Shown here: positions 9,967-29,816 of the stretch, one piece after another | Position numbering within the stretch: the stretch's first letter is position 1 | Layout of the letters: every line of letters begins with the position of its first letter | DNA from: Mya arenaria | Lineage: Eukaryota; Mollusca; Bivalvia; Myida; Myidae | Assembly (NCBI RefSeq): GCF_026914265.1 | Contig: NC_069124.1 | Coordinates: 14,219,088-14,283,087 of the forward strand | Length of the DNA stretch: 64,000 nt | Reading direction: 5' to 3' | Position numbers and translations under genes: made by a program | The notes under the pieces: generated by a model | What the model was told of the DNA's origin: nothing | Database searches by the model: none | The model's input: only the letters and a program-made list of their open reading frames with translations

Positions 9967-11940
9967 ATTTTCAGACACCAGTGTCCTTGTCCGATATGGT
10001 TGTCATTGTCTGACATGTGTGTCATTATCTAACACTTGTGTCCTTGTCTAAAAGTGTATCATTGTCTTACACTTGTGTCCTTGTCTAAAAGTGTGTCATT
10101 GTCTAACACTTGTGTTATTGTCTAAAAGTGTATCATTGTCTAACACTTGTGTCCTTGTCTAAAAGTGTGGCATTGTCTAACACTTGTGTCCTTGTCTAAA
10201 AGTGTATCATTATCTAACACTTGTGGCCTTGTCTAAAAGTGTATCATTGTCTAACACTTGTGTCCTTGTCTAAAAGTGTGGCATTGTCTAACACTTGTGT
10301 TATTGTCTAAAAGTGTGTCATAGTCTAACACTTGTGTTATTGTCTAAAAGTGTGTCATTGCCTTACACTTGTGTTATTGTCTAAAAGTGTGTCATAGTCT
10401 AACACTTGTATTATTGTCTAAAAATGGGTCATTGCCTTACACTTGTGTTATTGTCTAAAAGTGTGTCATAGTCTAACACTTGTGTCCTTGTCTAATAGTG
10501 TGTCATTGTCTAACACTTGTGTTATTGTCTAAAAGTGTGTCATTGTCCAACACTTGTGTTATTGTCTAAAAGTGCGTCATTGTCTAACACTTGTGTTACT
10601 GTCTAAAAGTGTGTCATTGTCTTACACATGTGTTACTGTCTAAGTGTGTCATTGTCTAACACTTGTGTTACTGTCTAAAAGTGTGTCATTGTCTAACACT
10701 TGTGTCCTTGTCTAAAAGTGTGTCATAATCTAACACTTGTGTCCTTGTCTAAAAGTGTGTCATAATCTAACACTTGTGTTACTGTCTAAAAGTGTGTCAT
10801 TGTCTTACACTTGTGTTACTGTCTAAAAGTGTGTCATTGTCTAACACGTGTGTTACTGTCTAAAAGTGTGTCACTGTCTTACACTTGTGTAACTGTCTAA
10901 AAGTGTGTCATTGTCTAACACTTGTGTTATTGTCTAAAAGTGTGTCATTGTCTAACATGTGTGTTACTATCTAAAAGTGTGTCATTGTCTTACACTTGTG
11001 TTACTGTCTAAAAGTGTGTCATTGTCTAACACTTGTGTTATTGTCTAAAAGTGTGTCATTGTCTAACACTTGTGTCCTTGTCTAAAAGTGTGTCATTGTC
11101 TAACACTTGTGTTATTGTCTTGTGTCCTTGTCTAAAAGTTTGTCATTTTCTAACACTTGTGTTACTGTCTAAAAGTGTGTCATTGTCTAACACTTGTGTT
11201 ACTGTCTAAAAGTGTGTCATTGTCTAACACTTGTGTTACTGTCTAAAAGTGTGTCATTGTCTAACACTTGTGTTATTGTCTAAAAGTGTGTCATTGTCTA
11301 ACACTTGTGTCCTTGTCTAAAAGTGTGTCATTGTCTAACACTTGTGTTATTGTCTAAAAGTGTGCCATTGTCTAACACTTGTGTTCTTGTCTAAAAGTGT
11401 ATCATTGTCTAACACTTGCATCCTTGTGTAAAAGTGTGTCATTGTCTAACACTTGTGTTACTGTCTAACATGTTTGTCATTGCCAAACACTTGTATTACT
11501 GTCTAAAAGTGTGTCATTGTCTAACACTCGTGTTACTGTCTAAAAGTGTGTCTTTGTCTTACACTTGTATCCTTGTCTAAAAGTGTGTCATTATCTAACA
11601 CTTGTGTTACTGTCTAACATGTGTGTCATTGCCAAAAACTTGTATTATTGTTGAGCCTGTGCATCATCATCTAACAGAGTTTCATTGTCTAACACTTGTA
11701 TTATTGTATAACATGTGTATCATTGATTAACACTTGCGTTGTGGGCTAACACTTGTGTCATTGTCTAACATGTGTGTCATTGTCTAACATTTGTGTTTTT
11801 GTTGTATTATAGTCTTACATGTGTACCATTGTCTAACTCTCGTATCACTGTCTAACACTTGTATTATTGTCTAACATGTATGTCATTATCTAACATTTGT
11901 ATTGTAGTCTAACACATGTGTGTCATTGTCACATCTCTTT
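9967..11940. repeat. 37-bp composite minisatellite, about 50 copies
   Basis: The tandem unit is 37 bp and made of two related halves, GTCTAACACTTGTGTTACT (19 bp) and GTCTAAAAGTGTGTCATT (18 bp). It runs about 2 kb just past the end of the plus-strand gasdermin-like gene. The central part is highly uniform and both ends are diverged, which fits ongoing unequal exchange in the middle. Confidence 0.93.
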
Positions 11941-13180
11941 TTCAGATGGGTGACCTGAACATCTCAAGTGTTATTCCATAATTACCAACATCTTTCATTT
12001 GATAAAATCTTTATTTAATAAATACTTTTAAAACCTTTGGATCATATACATAGTCTATTCAAACCCATCCCTAAAAAATATTGATTTAAACTGCACTTTA
12101 ATTATGGAGGAATATTTCCCAATCATTTCACAGATACCGACCGTTTTAACAGCAGGTTAAAGAACACAAGCATGGCAACAAAAAGTCCAGCAACAACTAC
12201 AATATTCACATTAACAAAAATAGTCATGATAAATGATTATTTTAACTAACAAGAACAGAGGATGCGGATGTCAATACTTATCTGCGTTTCTCAGCAGACC
12301 AAGAAACTTACACTCAACAAAACAAGACTAGAACGGGTCACCTATCTGTCATAACATTGATAGAGAAATAACTGAAATCTGACAAAAGCCCTACGCTAAA
12401 GCAACCTGCTGACCAAAATGTCGTTCGTGAACAAGATTGTTTCCGGTGGTATGTATGCGACTATGTGAAAGCATTCATGAAATATCAATGTGAAAAAATA
12501 TGTTTTTAATAAGTGACCCATAATTAGTTTTGTTGAGTATATAATTCAACACATAATATGTATTCAAGCCAGAGTGATAGTAATAAGCTACAGAGAACAT
12601 ACAAACACAATTCCACGATAGAACAAAATTCTATGTTAGCATCTAAGTGGTTAAGTTATGATCAATACTCATGTTTGTTTTGGCATGTGCAGTGACAGCA
12701 AAAGACACCAAGGTTACATTATACCTTTATTTTCACCAAATAATTGGACAGCCCATTGTACAAACATATTCAGAGTAAGATCAGGCTTTTTTGATAGAAT
12801 GCAAATTCAAGTTTCAACAAAATAATATAACATTATTATGCACCAACAATTGTCAACAATAACAATATGCCTCTTTGTTAAAACAACAAACTGAGGCTTA
12901 AGAGCGGAATTTTTTAAAAACTTAAAGCAATTATAAAGAAGAATTATGATGCATGCCACCTATGATGTTGACATTGACATCAGCAGGTACCATTGTTTAT
13001 ATAACTTTAATTCATCACAGAGGTGTTCTAGGCTTGTTCAAATTCTGGATTTAATATACATGTAACAGGACTTGTTATTTGTTGTTTTATTCCAAAACAC
13101 TAGAGTAAGAGCTTGGGGCTTGTTAATCCAAAAGTCTAACTTCAATGACTGGGATCACTCTGTTGCGAACAAACATTACA
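11941..13180. other. Gene-free AT-rich stretch
   Basis: No supported coding region, strong repeat or RNA gene. A short open segment with ATG at about 12419 reaches a GTATGT donor-like site after about ten codons and could be a first exon, but no following exon is identifiable. Confidence 0.4.
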
Positions 13181-13181
13181 T

Positions 13182-13187
13182 TTTATT
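13182..13187 (-). promoter_or_regulatory. Candidate polyadenylation signal of ZNF330
   Basis: AATAAA on the minus strand lies about 100 bp downstream of the ZNF330 stop codon at 13289-13291. Confidence 0.5.
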
Positions 13188-13288
13188 TTCCTTTACATTA
13201 AACCATTTGAAATGGTATCAAAATAAATAAGAGTCACTAAGCATCCAACATTTACCTATTGGTACAACAGATATCCTAACGTATAATT

Positions 13289-19465
<6,177 letters not shown>

Positions 19466-19830
19466 GTTGACTGTTTACCGGAAGTTCTAAATATAGAACG
19501 AATTTGTTCTAAAAAGCGAAATATAGTTACATGAGACTAATACCAAAACCTTATTCAGAAAGTAAATTTTGTACATCTTACATTCTCATATGTTCAGTCA
19601 ATACACTGTCGCAGATTGCCACCTCTTAAAAAGACACGAATAACTTAATAGCTATTTTATATAATTATATATTGAAAGGAAGGATAACTCTTCGCAATTA
19701 CCCTGATTAATATATTAACAAAGAGTAGTTTATCAACACGTGCATTTTCTATTATATATTTACGGCTATGGCAAAATTAGTATTTTCGATACCGGCACCA
19801 AATTTTACATAAAATGTAATCATTATGTAA
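19466..19830. other. Upstream flank of ZNF330
   Basis: No coding region is supported. This is the presumed ZNF330 promoter and 5' UTR; no clear TATA box or initiator was recognised. Confidence 0.4.
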
Positions 19831-20075
19831 TGTGGTGACTTTCAACTTCCTTTAATATGCCAATTAGCATAGGTTATTTGGGACAATTACCTCTCCTTAA
19901 GGTATCTGCATAACCCGTATATTCGTCCCAAGAAAGTGGCCTTTTACCTTCAACTACAGCAAGCATGCTCCTGGCTTCATGCCTCGGATTCGTCTCCCTT
20001 CTTACAGGTCCTGGTTCCCGGTTATCACCCTTGGACTAATCTAGTAGCTGGGTACCAGTACCCAGCGATACCACA
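19831..20075. mobile_element. Interspersed repeat with TG...CA ends, solo-LTR-like (copy A)
   Basis: It runs from TGTGGTGACTTTCAACTTCC to GCGATACCACA, about 245 bp. Copy B at 36004-36247 matches it end to end, and a 50-bp partial copy lies at 35465-35514. The short inverted TGTGGT/ACCACA termini and length fit a solitary LTR, though a MITE cannot be excluded. No target duplication is seen. Confidence 0.5.
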
Positions 20076-20230
20076 CTCTCCCCCATCCAACATGTATTAT
20101 TAAGATTGGGAGTACATGTACGTGATGCTAGCAGACTTGTGTTGTCCCCAGTTGGACCCAGATACTTCAAAGCTTTTGACCTACTTTGAAGCCTAAGACA
20201 GCTGGACCTCAGAGAGAACCCCTGAGATAC

Positions 20231-20235
20231 TTGTC
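20231..20235. repeat. Target-site duplication, left (TTGTC)
   Basis: TTGTC directly precedes the left LTR and recurs at 25704-25708 directly after the right LTR. Five bases is usual for Ty3/Gypsy integration. Confidence 0.88.
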
Positions 20236-20342
20236 TAGAGGATTACTTGATATATAATTAAGTGTTTGTCTATTTTCAGATCTTGATCATTGTCAATAGA
20301 AGTTATTAAAGTGCTCAAGACAAATAGAGGCATTCTTATTTA
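20236..20342 (+). repeat. 5' LTR (107 bp)
   Basis: It runs from TAGAGGATTACTTGATATAT to GCATTCTTATTTA and is identical at all 107 positions to 25597-25703. It is unusually short for an LTR. Confidence 0.92.
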
Positions 20343-23300
20343 TGATCAAGATCGAGCCACCGCTGCGTCACAATGCCGGAAGTACAGTGCCCGTTCCCTG
20401 GTTGTGAATATAAGACTGCTGATCTGAATGTACCAATCGTAGCAGCACTCATCACAGCTCACAGCGTCGTTCATACAGCCGCACCTGTCGCACCTGCAGC
20501 AGCTCCTCCAGCAGCCCTTGCTAAAGTAGAGCGAGTTCGAAGACCTACCATTACCGCCGCGGGAACAAGCGAGGATTGGGCTTACTTTCAGTCACGATGG
20601 TCTGACTACGTCGACGCCACCAAAGTAGATGGTCGTGATAAGGTGATTCAATTACTTGAATGTTGCGATAAACCACTCCGTAAAGACCTCACACGGTCAG
20701 CAGGTGGCAGCCTCAAGGACAAAACTGAAGCAGAAGTACTGGCTGCCATCCGTAAACTGGCTGTACGGGAAGAGAATACTATGGTTGCCAGAGTGACTTT
20801 ACATAATATGCGACAGGATCGTGATGAGACAGTGAGAAGCTTTGGTGCCCGTCTTCGCGGACAAGCTGACATATGTAAATTTGTAATTCCGTGTCCTGGT
20901 TGTGATGCAAATGTGAACTATACAGACGCAATCATGCGTGACGTGCTATCTAGAGGCATCGCAGATCCAGAAATTCAACTTGACCTTCTAGGTGATAAAA
21001 ATCAGGACATGACTCTAGAAGAAGTGTTTCAGTTTGTTGAAACGAAAGAGGCGGGAAAGAGATCTGCGTCGAGACTCCTGGATGTCCATTCTGTGGAAGC
21101 AGCTAGCAGTTATAAGAGAACAAAACAGACATCCAGCAAAGCGGATCCAGATATTTGTTCATACTGTGGCAAACGCGGACATGGTAAGAAGAGCACAGCA
21201 CGTATCCGCAAAACTCAGTGCCCAGCATATGATCATAAGTGTGAACTTTGTAATCGTGAACACCATTTTGAAAACGTTTGCCGAAGCAAAGACAATATAA
21301 AACGTACATCGCGCCTTCAAGCCACAAGACCACATGATCATGAAAGTGCTGTATTTGATGCCTTATGTACGCTATCTGACCATTCTATGAACAAACAGAA
21401 GTTGAATACAAGTGATGAAGTGTACACACCTATTGACAGAGACAAATCAAATGCAAGTGATAAAGTGTGCTCAGTTAGAAAGAGTGACCACAATGTACCT
21501 ATTGATCACCATGTGTATAACAGTCTGACTGATTCTTGGATCCGCCAAAATTCAAAGCCGCAACCATTTGTAAATGTGACTGTTCGAACTCTGCCTGCTG
21601 ACTACACTGCATTTGGTTTAGATTCAAAGGTACGCCCTTGCACAGCTGTCATACCCGCAATGGCAGACACTGGATGCCAAAGCTGTTTAGCTGGACTTAA
21701 GGTTATTCACCGGCTAGGTTTACGTGAATCTGATTTAATACCAGTGACTATGCGTATGCATACTGCTAACAACAACGGGATCAAAATCCTTGGTGCAACG
21801 TTACTACGCATATCTAGCAATGACTCCGAAGGGAATGCAGTTGAAACAAGACAGATGACCTACGTGACTAATTCTTCTGACAAGCTGTTTTTGAGCAAAG
21901 AGGCATGTGTTACACTTGGAATAATCTCTGATGACTTCCCCGAAGTGCGTGTTCTGTCACAACATAGTGCTGCTGTCACCGATGGAAATACGACTGCCCC
22001 CTGTGGATGTCCTGAACGACGACAGCCTCCACCGCTTCCAAGAGCCTTACCATTTCCAGCCACGAATGAAAATCGTGAAAAGCTACAGGATTACCTTCTC
22101 AGGCACTATAAATCCAGGACGTTTAACACCTGTGAGCATCAGCCGCTGCCTCTCATGGACTGTCCACCAATGAAACTAATGGTTGATCCTGATGCCAAAC
22201 CTGTCGCTCATCACACACCTGTACCGGTCCCCCTACATTGGCGAGATGCTGTCAAGGAAGGACTTGATCAAGATGTCCGCTTAGGTGTCATTGAGCCAGT
22301 TCCAGTAGGAGATCCAGTCACATGGTGCCACAGAATGGTGATTTGTGCCAAAAAGAATGGGAAACCGAGGCGTACTGTTGACTTCCAAGCTCTCAACACT
22401 TATGCTACACGTGAAACTCACCACACACCTTCCCCGTTTCTACAAGCACGATCAGTTCCACCTGGAAAAAAGAAAACGGTCTTTGATGCGTGGAATGGTT
22501 ACCACAGTGTCCCAATCCGTGAGGAAGATCGCCACTTAACCACCTTCATAACACCCTGGGGAAGATACCGTTACAAAACTGCACATCAGGGTTATATCGC
22601 GTCGGGTGATGGTTACACTAGAAGATACGACGAGATTTTTGCTGATATTCCAAACAAGACCAAATGTGTTGATGAGGCCTTGTTGTGGACTGACACTATT
22701 GAGGACAGTTTCTACCAAGCAGCCCATTGGCTTGATGTTTGCGGTCAGAACGGTATTATCCTGAACCCTGAAAAGTTTGTGTTCGGAGCAAACACGGTAG
22801 AGTTCGCTGGCTTTGAGATTTCTCCAGGTAACGTTAGACCCTGTACAAGATACATGCATGCTATTCAGGATTTTCCTACACCGAAGAACATAACTGATGT
22901 TCGCTCTTGGTTTGGCCTTGTGAATCAGGTCTCATATGCGTTTAGCATGGCTGACAGAATGCTTCCATTCCGAAATCTTCTGAAACCAGGTACACCTTTT
23001 ACATGGGATGACAACCTTCAGAAACTTTTTGAAGAATCAAAAACTGTGATTGCTAGCGAGATTGTAGAAGGAGTTAAGATCTTCGACCCAACCAAACCTA
23101 CTTGCCTGGCTACGGACTGGTCCAAAACTGGAGTTGGATTCTGGTTATTACAGAAACACTGTTCCTGTTCCAAAGTTGAGCCATTCTTCTGTCCCTCTTG
23201 ATGGAAGATCACACTAGTTGGCAGCAGATTCACTCATCCAGCAGAGTCCCGTTACGCACCGATTGAAGGGGAGGCTCTGGCGGTTGTAGATGCACTTGAC

Positions 23301-25596
23301 AAGTCCAGGTACTTTGTCCTCGGTTGCTCTAATCTCATAATTGCCGTTGATCACAAACCACTTCTTATGATCTTCAACGACAGAGCACTGGAAGACATCT
23401 CAAATACACGTCTGCGAAACCTCAAGGAAAAGACTCTACGCTACAAGTTCCAAATGATACACATCCCAGGGGTAAAGAATCGTGCTACAGACTGCTTATC
23501 GAGGCATCCTATCAACGAGCCTGTTAAACTTGTCTTACCTGATGATGTTGCGACGGTAGATGCTGACTACTCTCATGAAGTTTACAGTTCCTCAGTCCTA
23601 TCTGGTTTAAGAGCACATGACTACGAGCCGCAGGATACAGAAGAGTGTGTAGTGTCAGCTGCCACCACGTCCTTAAACACCCTTAGTGTAAAGTCAGTCA
23701 CATGGGATAGAGTACGCGTTGCTACTACTAGTGATACGGATTTACTTACTCTGACTGAACTCATTGAGTCTGGAATGCCAGAATTTCGCCACGAGATGCC
23801 AGAAGCACTGACAGATTTCTTCCAGTTTCGTAATGAACTATCCACGGTTGATGGAGTCATCATGTACAAAGACCGTGTCGTTATTCCATACTCTCTCAGA
23901 GACGAGGTTCTGGAGGCCCTCCATGCAGGCCATCAAGGAGTTTCGTCCATGATTGCGAGAGCTGAATCCTCAGTTTTTTGGCCAGGTATCACACCTGCAA
24001 TTACTGCTCTTCGTGCCAGTTGCAATCAATGCAACCGTAGTGCTCCATCGAACCCTTGTGCTCCTCCGATCCCGCCTACAACCTCGGAATATCCATTTCA
24101 GTGTTTGTGTGCCGACTACTTCACTTACAGAGGACACAATTATTTAGTAATTGTGGATCGGTATTCCAACTGGCCCATTGTTGAGAGGTCATTCGGTGGT
24201 GCCGAGGGACTCGTCTCTTGTTTAAGGCAAGTATTTGTTACGTATGGTATTCCTGACGAGCTTGCTTCAGACGGAGGTCCTCAATTCACTGCTACTATCA
24301 CACGTCAGTTTTTACAAGACTGGGGTGTCCATCATCGCCTATCTTTAGTGGCATTCCCTCACAGCAACTGCAGAGCGGAGATTGGTGTCAAGACAGTCAA
24401 GCGTCTTCTCATGAATAATACCACAGAATCTGGCAACATCGACACAGATGCATTTCAGCGAGCAATGTTACAATATCGCAATACACCGGATAGGGACACA
24501 AAACTATCCCCAGCCATGTGTATCTTCGGCCGCCCTATCAGAGACTTCATTCCGATTCCTCCAGGGAAATACAAACCACACGCGACTTGGAACTCAACAG
24601 CCATTGCCCGTGAAGAAGCACTAAGAAATAGACATATGCGCTGTGCTGAACGACTGACTGAGCATACTAAGAGACTACCACCCCTTGCAGTAGGGGATCA
24701 TGTCCGGATTCAAAATCAAATGGGTTCCCATCCCCGGAAATGGGACAAGACAGGCATGGTCATTGAGGTCCGCCAGTATGATCAATATGTTGTGAGAGTG
24801 GATGGTTCCAGACGGGTTACACTGCGCAACAGAAAATTTCTGCGTAAATACTGCCCAGTACAACTTCCCACACACAGACTTACAATTGATGATGACATGG
24901 CGATTCCAACAGCTGTTCGGAGCCCTACAGGAAACATCCGTCTGCCTCCCAAGCCCGAGGAACCCAACTGTTCTGGTAGATTTCAAACCCAAGCCGAAAC
25001 TCAACCCATATCAACGCCTATTATACAAGAGCCAATTCAGACACCTTCCGTGTCTAAGCCAGATCAGATGCCCATCACGAACCTCCAGAAGTCGCCTGCA
25101 GCCCAGCATACTCGGCGCCAATTGACCTATGGTAGTACACCCATACCAGATAACCACCTGAACACTAGTCCGTATTCAACATGTCAGGAGCAGGCCATGC
25201 CGTCAACTGACCCGCCTTCAACACCTAGACGTTCTGGCAGGACAAGGCGTGCACCACAGTGGCAAACAGACTATATTATGCCATAGAAAAACTCTGTTAT
25301 TGTGTAGTGGAAGAGACTATTTTATGGAACAAGTTTACGTGATACCAGATAATAATTATGGGAGTGAATTATTAACATAATCATCCTCTTGATTTAATTG
25401 TTGTGTATTTACAAGTTACAAAGACATTGTTAATAACACTGACAAACAGGAGTGGTGTATTCTTCCACGTATAGAGACCGCTGACCTAGTTACTACTCAT
25501 AGTTATAATTTGTGTTTGTTCTACATTTTTTTTTATATAAAATCAGTCTTTGACACTCTTTCATCAACATTTCAGGCCTAAAGACTTGGGGGGAGA

Positions 25597-25703
25597 TAGA
25601 GGATTACTTGATATATAATTAAGTGTTTGTCTATTTTCAGATCTTGATCATTGTCAATAGAAGTTATTAAAGTGCTCAAGACAAATAGAGGCATTCTTAT
25701 TTA
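25597..25703 (+). repeat. 3' LTR (107 bp)
   Basis: Identical to the 5' LTR, preceded by the polypurine tract at about 25588-25596 and followed by target duplication TTGTC at 25704-25708. Confidence 0.92.
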
Positions 25704-25708
25704 TTGTC

Positions 25709-26238
25709 AGCATGACAAGAACTGGCCAGGACTACTTTGAAACTTTAAAAGCTTCAATGAGGACCGATCTAATTACAGAGAGACCTTTGTATTAGTTTCT
25801 AATGAGCACCACTACTCATAAGCCAAGCCAGAAAGATATCTGACAAGGCTGCTTTGAGGTCTGGGATGATACCTCAAAGAGTACCTGTCTTCAGAGAGAC
25901 CACTGTATCAGTTACTTGTGAGCTTCAGTGCTCATCAGCAGCGGTGGGTAGCCTCACACCGCTGGAACCCAGATAGAACCCCCGAGATACTTGTCGGCAT
26001 GAGTAGAACTGGCAAGACTTCCTTGAGACTTCGGATGAAATATCAAAGAGAATTTATCTAAATACAGAGAGACCCTTGTATTAGTTACTAACAAACACCA
26101 GTACTCATCAGCCCAGCCAGAAAGAGAACTGGCAAGACTACCTTGAGACTTCAGACGAAATTTCAAAGAGCATTTAGCTAAATACAGAGATACCTCTGTA
26201 TTAGTTAATAATGAGCACCATACTCATCAGCCCCGGCG
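25709..26238. repeat. Diverged tandem repeat, four units of about 110-155 bp
   Basis: Units share AACTGGCAAGACT, a CTTGAGACTTC block, ACAGAGAGACC, TGTATTAGTTACTAA and CACCAGTACTCATCAGCC. Units begin near 25713, 25841, 25995 and 26122. A related piece (20158-20235) lies left of the LTR element, so the element inserted inside this array. Confidence 0.75.
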
Positions 26239-26239
26239 C

Positions 26240-29200
26240 CAGTACTCTAGCTTTCCAAACCAGCACATTTGCCTTGGGGGATAATTTGCCTAAAAGTTTA
26301 AAATAGGTAATCACTGAATTAACACCAATTGGTATTTATACTTCAATAGACAGTACGTCTCTATCCGTGCGATATATAAAAACTTATAATTATACACCTT
26401 CTTCAGAGTGTGACAGAACGTCTTACTGAGTTTGAGAGCTTAATTTAGGTATAATTTACATAATGTTAATACAGGGAATGATATGTTGTATATGGCCAAA
26501 ATCTACAAATAATAGACAACCTCTCCTAGACAATGCTGCAACCACCGCCAACTGTTTTCAAGAAACAGCCGTTGAATGTTTCGACTGTAGATCTGGAGGA
26601 CATGCCTCAAGGCTAGTCACAGGACCTCACCAACGTTTTGCGTAGTGACCCTAAAGAAGCCGGAAGATGACCTCCCGTGCCCTATGTGCGAGACAGAACG
26701 TCTCACAAAATGAGAGACCTTTTTGGGCTCATAGAAAGAAGATGGTTAGCCATCTTCTATTGCAGCAATGCTGTGACTGCTTTGCCATACAGTAATACAG
26801 TCTGCTGGTAGGACAACTTACATTACTACACAAAGGTGTACATGTAACTTGGAACTGCTTTAAGGCTTTGAACAGTGCTACCTTAAAGCTGATATTACCA
26901 TACCAGAATACAGTATTCTGGTTTGGTTTCTATTGAGCTTCAGAATTCATCTTTTGAGCATAACCCACCTTTTATGATGGTTATAGATAACTGATTTGTC
27001 AACCAACCATGCATTTCATGTCAGCATGGTTTCCCGGACTCTATTTACCCGTTTTACAGTGACATGCCTAGAACCAACCGTTCATTTAACAAAACCGTGA
27101 CACCTGAAAAAACCTGGTTCACACTGTTATTCAGGCGATTGACCACATTTCTACATGCGTTCCAGTGGACGGCCGCACCCAGGTCCCGAAGACCTCCGAT
27201 CAGTCCTGACCATTGGCAGAATGTATACACCGGGCTCTTAACCGCACCATGTTGTCCACACTAGCCAGGAAGGTCCCCTGAACCATATTGCGCAATCTTA
27301 CCCTCACCACATGGCAACTCAGCTAGCCTGTCATGGCAACCATTGTACTCTCTATTTAAGAGTAACTGAGAAAGTGCTCCGTCCATGATCTCAGCCAGCA
27401 TGGTACTTTTGTACCATATTCACCAAGGGCTGATCAGGCCCTCTCACACCTTGCCCCTGTGGTTCCAGGAAATGTGTCAACCCCATCAGACTATTTTAAA
27501 TGACCGGCAGTCATTCACTAGGCATTTAACTTGGCCTGCAGCTACCATCAGGAGTGACCCCCCGACTGAGCTCAAACCAATTCAGGTATTACCCCACTTT
27601 GGTTACCACTCAAAATCTGTCACTAGGGTCTATGAGGCATTTATAACATTAATGACAACATACCAGAGTCCAACCCCTCCTATATCAGGATGGGCATGGT
27701 TACCTGGACTGCACCTGCTGCTCTACCTGCAGTCGGACCCACGGCAGATACATGTACACTCCTCTCTGTACTAGAACAATACTCAGTAGAGTGAACTTGA
27801 TGATACCTTTGTACCAGTTGTATTGCCGGCATTCATAAACTTTCCAGGCAAAAGCCTAAAAGGTTTCCATAGGCCATAACCCAGTTTCTGTCAGCTCAGT
27901 GTTACCAAAGCGTCCCTCACAATTTGAGTACGAATTGGCTTTCAAAACGTAATAATCAGCTACTTTGCCTGAAAGGCACTAGCAGAGAGCACACAAACAT
28001 TCTTTCTGTCCAACCAGAACACTCAGCATAAGTGAACTAACCGCAACCCAGTTCCCCTCCCCATCCCAAATTAGGGATTATGGAAGAGTAGTCGGAAATG
28101 TTTGTTGCCGATTATTACGAAACCGAGTCACAGTAGCAGTGACACCATGGTCGCTCCAACCATGGACAGATTTCAGTTTAAAATCTGCCGGCGACGTTAA
28201 AATCAGCCCAATTTGTTTAACAATTGTTTTTTGGACTAGGGCACTTGTGGCCTAGTTCATAGCCATAAACGCGATACCTGCATTCTCAAGCCGCATCTGG
28301 GGGTTCACTGACGTAATGTATTCATACGCTGTATTTTGATTGGATTGCGGTTAGCGAATTTGAATAATCAAAGTAGTACCAGAACTGATAACAATGAAAA
28401 CATCCAATAAAAATAGTTCTCCTGACAATTCAAGCTAACTGTATGTTCTTTTAATGAAGCACAAGAAATTCATACGAGTGAGTTAATCGGGTAAACTACA
28501 TGAATGTTATTACATACGGTCAGATTATATGCAATAAAAATATGAACATATTTGAAAATAACGCATCGAAATTTTTCCGTTCAATGCTCTGTATTGATAG
28601 ACTGGTACCCTCTTTCTCTTTTATCCGAAATGAAACCAGTATCAGCTAACCGCGGTGCCCGTCGCGCATTCGAAATGTCTTGTGAATTCATACGTAAAGC
28701 GAATAAAGCGTGCGGTCTAAGTAGCAAACAACCAGGAAAGTTGGTTTAAAAAAGTATTGTTATCCTTTGTATAGAATGTTGGTATTCCGAAGTCGGTCCC
28801 TGTTCTTTTTTTCGACATAATTTGCATGTTTCCGTGATATTTTCTTTTCGATACAGTTTTTTTAACTAATCATCGCATGGCACTTAGCACTTTTTTAAAT
28901 ACAATAGATTTTTGGTATTTATTGTTCAAATACTATTAATGTTAACTAAAAACCATATGCCGCGTACCTGTATAGGGTACCAGTCTACTTATTGACCTCA
29001 AAATGTACTCTGATCAGAGCGTCCGAATGATTCAGACATATATGTTATCACTACTTCCGGATGCTGATGATGTGAATTTTATAGTGTTTTATTGAGGAAA
29101 TAAAGCCGACATTGAATGATTACAACCATCAAACGGATTTATTTTCATCTTACCGTGGGTGGCATTTTATATTTGACACGTAAATTTTCAAGCAATACAA

Positions 29201-29400
29201 GTTCGTTTGAAAAAATCATGTGATTTCAATTTTGCAAAATGGAGATAAAAATATCAAATATGCGCATACTTATTTATGAAGTTTCATTCTAAATGAAGCC
29301 AAATGTATTAATATGTGCACAGCATCTGTGAATGATATGGTGATAAGCCATCGCCATTGATAAAACAATCTTGCATGCTCAATTTTGATTTCCTCTCTTA
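26240..29400. other. Gene-poor stretch, nothing recognised
   Basis: No supported gene in 3.1 kb. Several short open frames (the longest 129 codons at 27385-27774) have no recognisable domain. The segment at 26.4-27.8 kb is richer in C and G than its surroundings and may be an old, unidentified repeat. Confidence 0.4.
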
Positions 29401-29403
29401 TAA

Positions 29404-29816
29404 TGCACAAGTCAATTGTTACCACGGCCCCCTCGGGGATATACCGGGGAAAAGGGCTGTGTTTTTACCTTTCAGGTGTCCTCGTAGTATTATATAAAAG
29501 AACTTCAGCGAACACATTATATATTACCTTCTTGGACGTGTTGTAAACATAAAAAAAAATATCAACATTTAAGTTATGAAAGCCAGAACTAGTGTCCTCG
29601 CAATGCCGGGTGATTGCGGTGGTTTTGTCTTCCCTCAAAATATATCATGGAATTGCTCTTACCTTAGATCCCCTGGTTGCGGGGACGTTATTCACGGGAT
29701 TTTACCACCAGTTAGTTCTCCCAGGGCAGGGATTTTACCGGGAGTTGGCTGGACCGAAAGTCAAAGTAACTGCTATTCCCTTGGGGGGGGGGGCGTGGTT
29801 ACAATTGACTGGTGCA
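29404..29816. mobile_element. MITE family B (TGCACCAGTCAATTGTAACC), copy 1
   Basis: Inverted ends TGCACAAGTCAATTGTTACC and GGTTACAATTGACTGGTGCA. A left TAA flank and right TAC fit a TNA-like target. Copies 2 and 3 lie at 30283-30554 and 53597-53911. Confidence 0.8.

Larger units (their letters stand above)
20236..25703 (+). mobile_element. Ty3/Gypsy-class LTR retrotransposon, recent insertion, nearly whole
   Basis: The element is 5,468 bp with identical 107-bp LTRs and a 5-bp target duplication, so it is young. In order it contains a gag-like region (about 20.37-21.4 kb) with an N-terminal Cys/His finger-like segment and Cys-rich knuckles, an aspartic protease region (about 21.65 kb), reverse transcriptase (about 22.2-22.9 kb), RNase H (about 23.05-23.5 kb) and integrase with an H2C2-type zinc finger and catalytic core (about 23.85-24.7 kb). 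A Pro-rich tail follows. A purine-rich tract (GGGGGGAGA) abuts the right LTR. No envelope-like region is seen. The coding part looks nearly whole, with about one break. It is inserted in an older tandem repeat. Confidence 0.93.

Noticed and set aside
12419-12455. Possible first exon (MSFVNKIVSG then GTATGT)
   Set aside because: No second exon, promoter signal or known protein start could be linked to it.
26463-27774. Possible protein-coding or retroelement remnant in a C-rich segment
   Set aside because: Short open frames in several phases have no recognisable domain, splice structure or flanking repeats.
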